From Calycina herbarum (lineage: Eukaryota; Ascomycota; Leotiomycetes; Helotiales; Pezizellaceae): a stretch of DNA of 64,000 nt. Position numbers and translations under genes: made by a program. Positions within the stretch are counted from its first letter, which is position 1. Every line of letters begins with the position of its first letter. This document shows positions 59,273 to 64,000 of the stretch, piece by piece. The stretch is taken from assembly GCA_001414485.1 (NCBI GenBank), contig LLEY01000122.1:1-64000 (forward strand). Direction: 5' to 3'. A model generated the notes under the pieces. It worked only from the letters and a program-made list of their open reading frames with translations. It was not told where the DNA came from and ran no database searches.

Positions 59273-59935
59273 TTCTTATAAACGGATCTCTCGAGTATCT
59301 CTAAGTCTATAATAGTTTAATTATAACTTATCTCCTCGAAAGTCGAGTATCTTTATATCTATAATAGTTTAATTATAACTTATCTTTTTAAAAAGGCACG
59401 CTTATAATAGCCTATATAACCTTTTTATAACCTTCTCTTCTTTTCTTCTTTTTTCTATAAATATAATATCTAAAGCTACTTATAGTAACAAGAGTAGAAA
59501 GGAAAAACACCTACTAGTCTAATAGCTAGTAAAACCCTTAGTAGTTCGTCTTAAACTATTCTAAGACTTCTATAAGTAGATAGTACTCCCGCCTTCTCTA
59601 TAATAAGCGAACCTCTAATAGACGAAAATACTTACTTATAAGCTAAAGTCTAGTTACTATAATAGACGTACTTTAGATAAGGCTTAGAATAAATAATACT
59701 CTATTCTTAGGACAAAAGATAAGAAGAGTAGAAGAGCTCGAGAGAACCGGGAACTAAATATAAGTCATCCGCGCTAGTGTGTACGCTAGTACTAGCGTGT
59801 ATCTAAGCGAGTATATAATATCTAGTAGCTTTTATAACTATAACCGTTACACTTACTATAAGCGCTTTTAGACTATAACACTCTATTATAGCCTATAACT
59901 AACCTAGACAACTCTCTCTCTAGCTAAGAGTTCTC
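59273..59935. mobile_element. Host element, right part
   Basis: Continues the sequence interrupted at 40796. Contains a direct duplication of TATAATAGTTTAATTATAACTTATC at about 59308-59331 and 59363-59386, and a pyrimidine-rich stretch near 59430. No protein domain recognised. It is cut at 59936 by the third Gypsy. Confidence 0.45.
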
Positions 59936-60398
59936 TGTTACGAATTATAGAAAGTAGTAAGTAGTCTAGATAGGGCTTTAATAGAATAAGATATAATATC
60001 TAGGAAAGGAAGATAATATAGAAGGAAATTAGTAATATAAAAGACATTTAAGGGTTTCAGGATCTCACTGTTATAAGACTGTTAGAAGTTACGTATAGTT
60101 ATGTAATATAATCGCCTTAATCGCTCTAATCGCTCTAATCGCGAGCGATATAAGTAATACAAGCGATATAGGCGATATACTTAGAGAATAAAGGTTCTAT
60201 ATAAGACTAGCACGTCTGTTATTAGATAGAAGCTTTATACTTAACTTTAGTTATTAATCTTATTATCTTATTTAATATCTTTGATATAAGTAACGAGTTT
60301 ACTTCTAAGTAAATAACCTAGTACATCTATACTTCTTATCTATATACTAACCTTCGAGACTTAGTTATCTTTATTTAGTTTGTTTAAGTTTTGTTATA
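59936..60398 (+). repeat. 5' LTR of the third Gypsy
   Basis: 463 bp; diverges from the other LTRs mainly in U3 (an AATCGCTCTAATCGCTCTAATCG triplication near 60118-60140) and shares the R/U5-like 3' half. Confidence 0.85.
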
Positions 60399-60539
60399 CT
60401 TTAAGCACCTGCTTAGAAGTTCAGTCGCTATAGCTCTAGTAACCCTCGCAGCAGCTAGCTCGAATACTAGTTAAGTTAACATCGTAGAAACATCTGAAAG
60501 TATAACTAGAAGGACACCTGCTAGTATATAGTTAACTAG

Positions 60540-63500
60540 GAACGACGACAATATTAGTATAGTAGACGCCTCTAAGCTCTATAAGGTCGAAACACTTGAG
60601 TCTATTAAAGTTAAGATATTAGACATATATTATAGAAAGCGAAAGGAACTTAACTTATTCCTTCTCTAAATAGACATCTACTTTAACTTTAATTCTAACA
60701 AATTCGAAGATAATTATAACTTATAAACTATCTTCGATATCTCCTACTTTAGGAGATTAGTATTAGAATAAGCTTAGCTATACTTAGAGGACTTCTTCGA
60801 GAATAAGAATAAAGATAGAAAGATAGAATTAACTAAGATTATATTTAAATCTTAGAGAGAATTTAAGACAACTATTAGAAAAGTCTTTAGAGACTTTAAC
60901 ACGATCTAAACAGCTATATATAAGCTTTTAAAGTTATAATAAACCGGATCTATAATAGACTATACTAATAAATTTTAACACTATAAAACGAAATCGGGGT
61001 AGGATACTATTACTCTTATAGAACTCTTCTATAAAGGATTAAAGGTATATATTTATAAGAAAATAGCTAAGTAGAATATATAGTTCTTAACTATTATAGG
61101 TATAATTAAGGAAGTTATCTAGTTAGATAACCGCTTATACGAATTTAGGAAGAGTAACTCTAAGTATAGAGAAAAGAGCAGAGGATTAGGAAAGTAGAAG
61201 TACTCCTATACTAAGTATAGTAAGGAGGTAAACGCTATATAAAAGAAAACCTTTCTAAAGAAAGGAGGACTTTTCTAGGAAGAGTAAAATCGTCGACGCG
61301 AGTAGAACTTATATTATAACTATAGCCTCCTTAGCTATAGAGTAAATAAGTATAGTAAGAAGAAAGACTCTAAGAGAAAGAAATAAATCAACGCTACTAT
61401 TTAATAATAAGTAGCCTTAACCGATTATATTAAACTTATAGATAAGGAGCTTAAAGCGTGAGAATATAGAACTTAGATTAAAAATAATAAAGAATTTAGT
61501 AGTATATAAGATACTAATAATAATAGAGATCTACTTCTTAAAGAAAATTATAATATATAATTAGTAGAGTTATCTAAGTAGTATCCTTAAATAGAATATA
61601 AATTACTACTATTAATAAGTTTGTTAGAAATATTAGATTTGTCTTCTAATTTAGAAGAAAAGATAAAAAACAAAAACTCTAAAGTTAGAGAAACTTAGGC
61701 TTTTCTTAGAATATTTAAATAAGGAAATCGATAAGTATATATTAATAACTAGAAGCTAGACTTCTAGAGTTCTTATATAATATAAGAAGTTAATCTAACT
61801 ATCTTAATAATATATATAGTTATAAGTAATAACTCTAAAATAATAACTCTAGTTAGCTTAATTACTAGATAGAAAACTATTAAGAGAAAAGAACTAGAAC
61901 GTGAATAACAACTAATTAAAAAACCTAGCTACTCTAAAGTAGAGGATATGTAGAGGATATACGATATTTTAGATAAAATTAGTATATAGACATAGTAAGT
62001 TCTAATAGAATTTAAGAGATAAATTAAAACCCCTTTCTTTAGAACACTACCTAAAGATGTTATACTAAAGGAATTTAAGTAATATATCGTAGTTATATTA
62101 ATTAGAAATAATAGGCTAGTATTTAGAAAATATAGCTTATAACAACTGTTTAGTATATTATTCTAGGAGTAAAGAGAGCTTAATATAACTAGATAGGCTA
62201 AAATAGAACTAGAAGAATTATACTATCTATTAATAGAAGAACTATAGTTTATAGAAATAGTTTAGGAAATAATAGTATAATAGATATAATATAAACTAAG
62301 CCTAACCTTAGACTAATTATTATAGAAGTAGTTTAAAGGAATATTACTAGAACCTACTAGAATAGTAGAATATTATTAGATATATAAAGTAGTATTATTA
62401 GATAAAGAAGGAGTAGTATTCTTTCCTTAGTCTTAGATTTAAGCTATTAGAGAAAAGAATTTAAAAAACTATATATTTAGAGTTTAATATATAAAACTAG
62501 AAATAAGTATACTAGAAGCTACTTTAGATTATCTATATATAGAAGAACTATAGTTTATAGAGGCTATTTTAGAAATCAGTTATAAATAGATCTAATATAA
62601 CTATAGATAATTACTAAAGCGATTTATAAGAGGAATTCCTAAGACTATAGAAATCGTAGAATATAAATTTGTATATAAGGTAGTATATACTAATAAGGAA
62701 AGAGTAAAATTCTTTCTATAGTATAAGAATAAGAAGAGAAAGAATTATAATTAAGAAAATTAATCTTTTAAAGTCTAATATATTAAAGTAAAGTTAAATA
62801 CTACTTTAGAAGAAAGATAGTTAATAATAACTATAGAAATATAAGAGAAGAAGTTATAAGTTATAATAGACTTAGGAGTAATAAGTAACTTTATTTTCTT
62901 AATAGCTTAAGAGAAGCTGAATATTCTAATTAAAGGAATAAGACTATATTATCTAGGAGTAGTTAATAGAATAGATATTATATACTAAAATAGGATTATT
63001 AATTAGTAAACTATTCTAGTAAAAGTTAATATTAAAGAACACTGTTTAGATATATAATTTAATATTATTAAAATAGAGAGTAAGAAAGCAATACTTAGTA
63101 TACTATAGATTTAAGAACATAATCTAGAAATCGATTAGAAGGCTAGAATAATAACCTTTAGTCGATATAAATACATAGGTCTACGTTTATAACTTTAAAG
63201 CTAGAACAAGGTTAGTACTACCTCTTCTAAAGCGTTAGAACACCTTGTCTAGAGTCCTCTATAGGTTAGTAAGAAAGCTAATAACGAAATACTTATATAG
63301 TATAGAGAATTTATAAAATTATTTAAAGACCTAGAAGACATGTATACTCTTCCTAAACATTAGCTATAGAATTATAAGATTAAATTAATAGAGAGTTATA
63401 ACCTTAGAAAGTAGAAACTTCGACTATATAACTAGAATAACTTAGCTTTATTAGAAAGTTATATCTAATAAGAAATAAAGAAAGGATATATTTAAAAATC

Positions 63501-64000
63501 TAAATCGTCTATCTCTTTAAATATACTTATTATTAAGAAAAAAGACAATCTAAACAGACGAGTATATATTAATTATAGAGAATTAAATAATATAATAATT
63601 AAGAACGCTTATCTGTTACTAACTAGCTAGTATTTATAAGATAAGTTAGGCTAGGCGAAGAAATTTATAAAGCTAGATTAAAGAAACGCCTATAGATTAA
63701 TTAGGATTAAGGTAAGCTATAAATAGAAGACTACGTTTATCTTACTATTAGAACTCTATAAGTATATAGTAATATCTTTTAGTTTAACTAATATACTAGC
63801 TACTTATTAGAGATAGAATAATAGTATTCTAGAAGATCTTCTAAGTATAACTGTTATATATTACCTAGATAATATATTAATTTTCTTAGAAAAACTAGAA
63901 GAATATAAAAGCTATATAAAGAAAGTCTTAAGAAGACTTGCTAAAGTAGACTCTTGTTTAAAACTCTTAAAATAAAAGTTTAAAGTAGAGAGAACTCTCT
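60540..64000 (+). pseudogene. Third Gypsy gag-pol remnant
   Basis: Gag includes KVKILDIYYRKRKELN, then a segment (EDFFENKNKDRKIEL... REFKTTIRKVFRDFNT) that is deleted in the outer copy, and a decayed zinc knuckle near 61300. The protease is near 62870 (IDLGVISNFIFL type). Reverse transcriptase spans 63480-63960 with RRVYINYRELN, KFIKLD, NAYRLIRIKVSYK, FSLTN and YLDNILIFLEKLEEY. YLDD has become YLDN by one G-to-A change. Stops are mostly TAG/TAA at Trp/Gln positions. Confidence 0.82.

Larger units (their letters stand above)
59936..64000 (+). mobile_element. Third chromodomain-type Gypsy copy, truncated by the window end
   Basis: 5' LTR at 59936-60398 (463 bp; TGTTACGAATT...GTTTTGTTATA), then gag and pol colinear with the outer copy up to the window end. 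No target duplication can be checked because the 3' end lies outside. Confidence 0.85.

Noticed and set aside
40000..64000. Alternative genetic code with TAG read as Trp/Gln
   Set aside because: TAG replaces both Trp and Gln, only inside transposons, together with Asp-to-Asn changes at catalytic sites. Host genes here use normal Trp and Gln codons and normal stops. RIP explains all of this.

Overview
This is a nuclear window from a filamentous ascomycete (Pezizomycotina). I would guess a Leotiomycete such as a Helotiales species, but only tentatively. The evidence is short phase-correct spliceosomal introns of about 50-160 nt with GTRNGT donors, fungal-specific genes (CBP4, SKT5/CHS4), Tad-type LINEs, chromodomain Gypsy elements and Fot1/pogo transposons, and the mark of repeat-induced point mutation (RIP). 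In transposon sequence, CpA/TpG is almost completely replaced by TpA, and TAG/TAA stops sit where Trp and Gln codons belong.

Layout. (1) 1-14.5 kb is a gene island: two related spliced genes of unknown function (685-2067 and about 3002-3909, minus), a degenerate short repeat (5.86-6.18 kb), a SEL1-repeat chitin synthase activator ending in a CAAX box (6787-10213, minus), the mitochondrial assembly factor CBP4 (11973-12679, plus) and an F-box-like gene (13429-14504, minus). (2) 15.0-23.9 kb is AT-rich: four exact-period 104-bp repeats, then a small inverted-repeat element carrying two Copia insertions. One is internally deleted (15659-17125, plus) and one is full length (17494-23610, minus). 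(3) 24.0-25.4 kb holds a possible frameshifted Cys-rich secreted-protein gene and a truncated member of the unknown gene family, cut off by an ACTACT-rich sequence. (4) 25.83-36.80 kb is one LINE flanked by a 14-bp target duplication, split by a Gypsy element with 183-bp LTRs and its own 5-bp duplication. (5) 37.65-39.48 kb is a second gene island: divergent genes for mitochondrial pyruvate carrier subunit 2 and the complex I B8 subunit. (6) 39.78-64.0 kb is a nested transposon block. A chromodomain Gypsy (40797-59267) contains an antisense copy of the same family (42915-51868), which contains a Fot1/pogo element. A second pogo and a solo LTR sit elsewhere in the outer copy. A third Gypsy of the family starts at 59936 and runs off the window.

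The host genes are housekeeping (cell-wall chitin synthesis; mitochondrial pyruvate import, complex I and complex III assembly) plus a lineage-type family of unknown function at the transposon borders. The window therefore shows a compartmentalised genome: GC-balanced gene islands with abrupt edges into inactivated transposon blocks. No RNA genes, CRISPR arrays or prokaryotic features were seen. All exon joins were inferred from splice consensus and reading phase, without transcript data.
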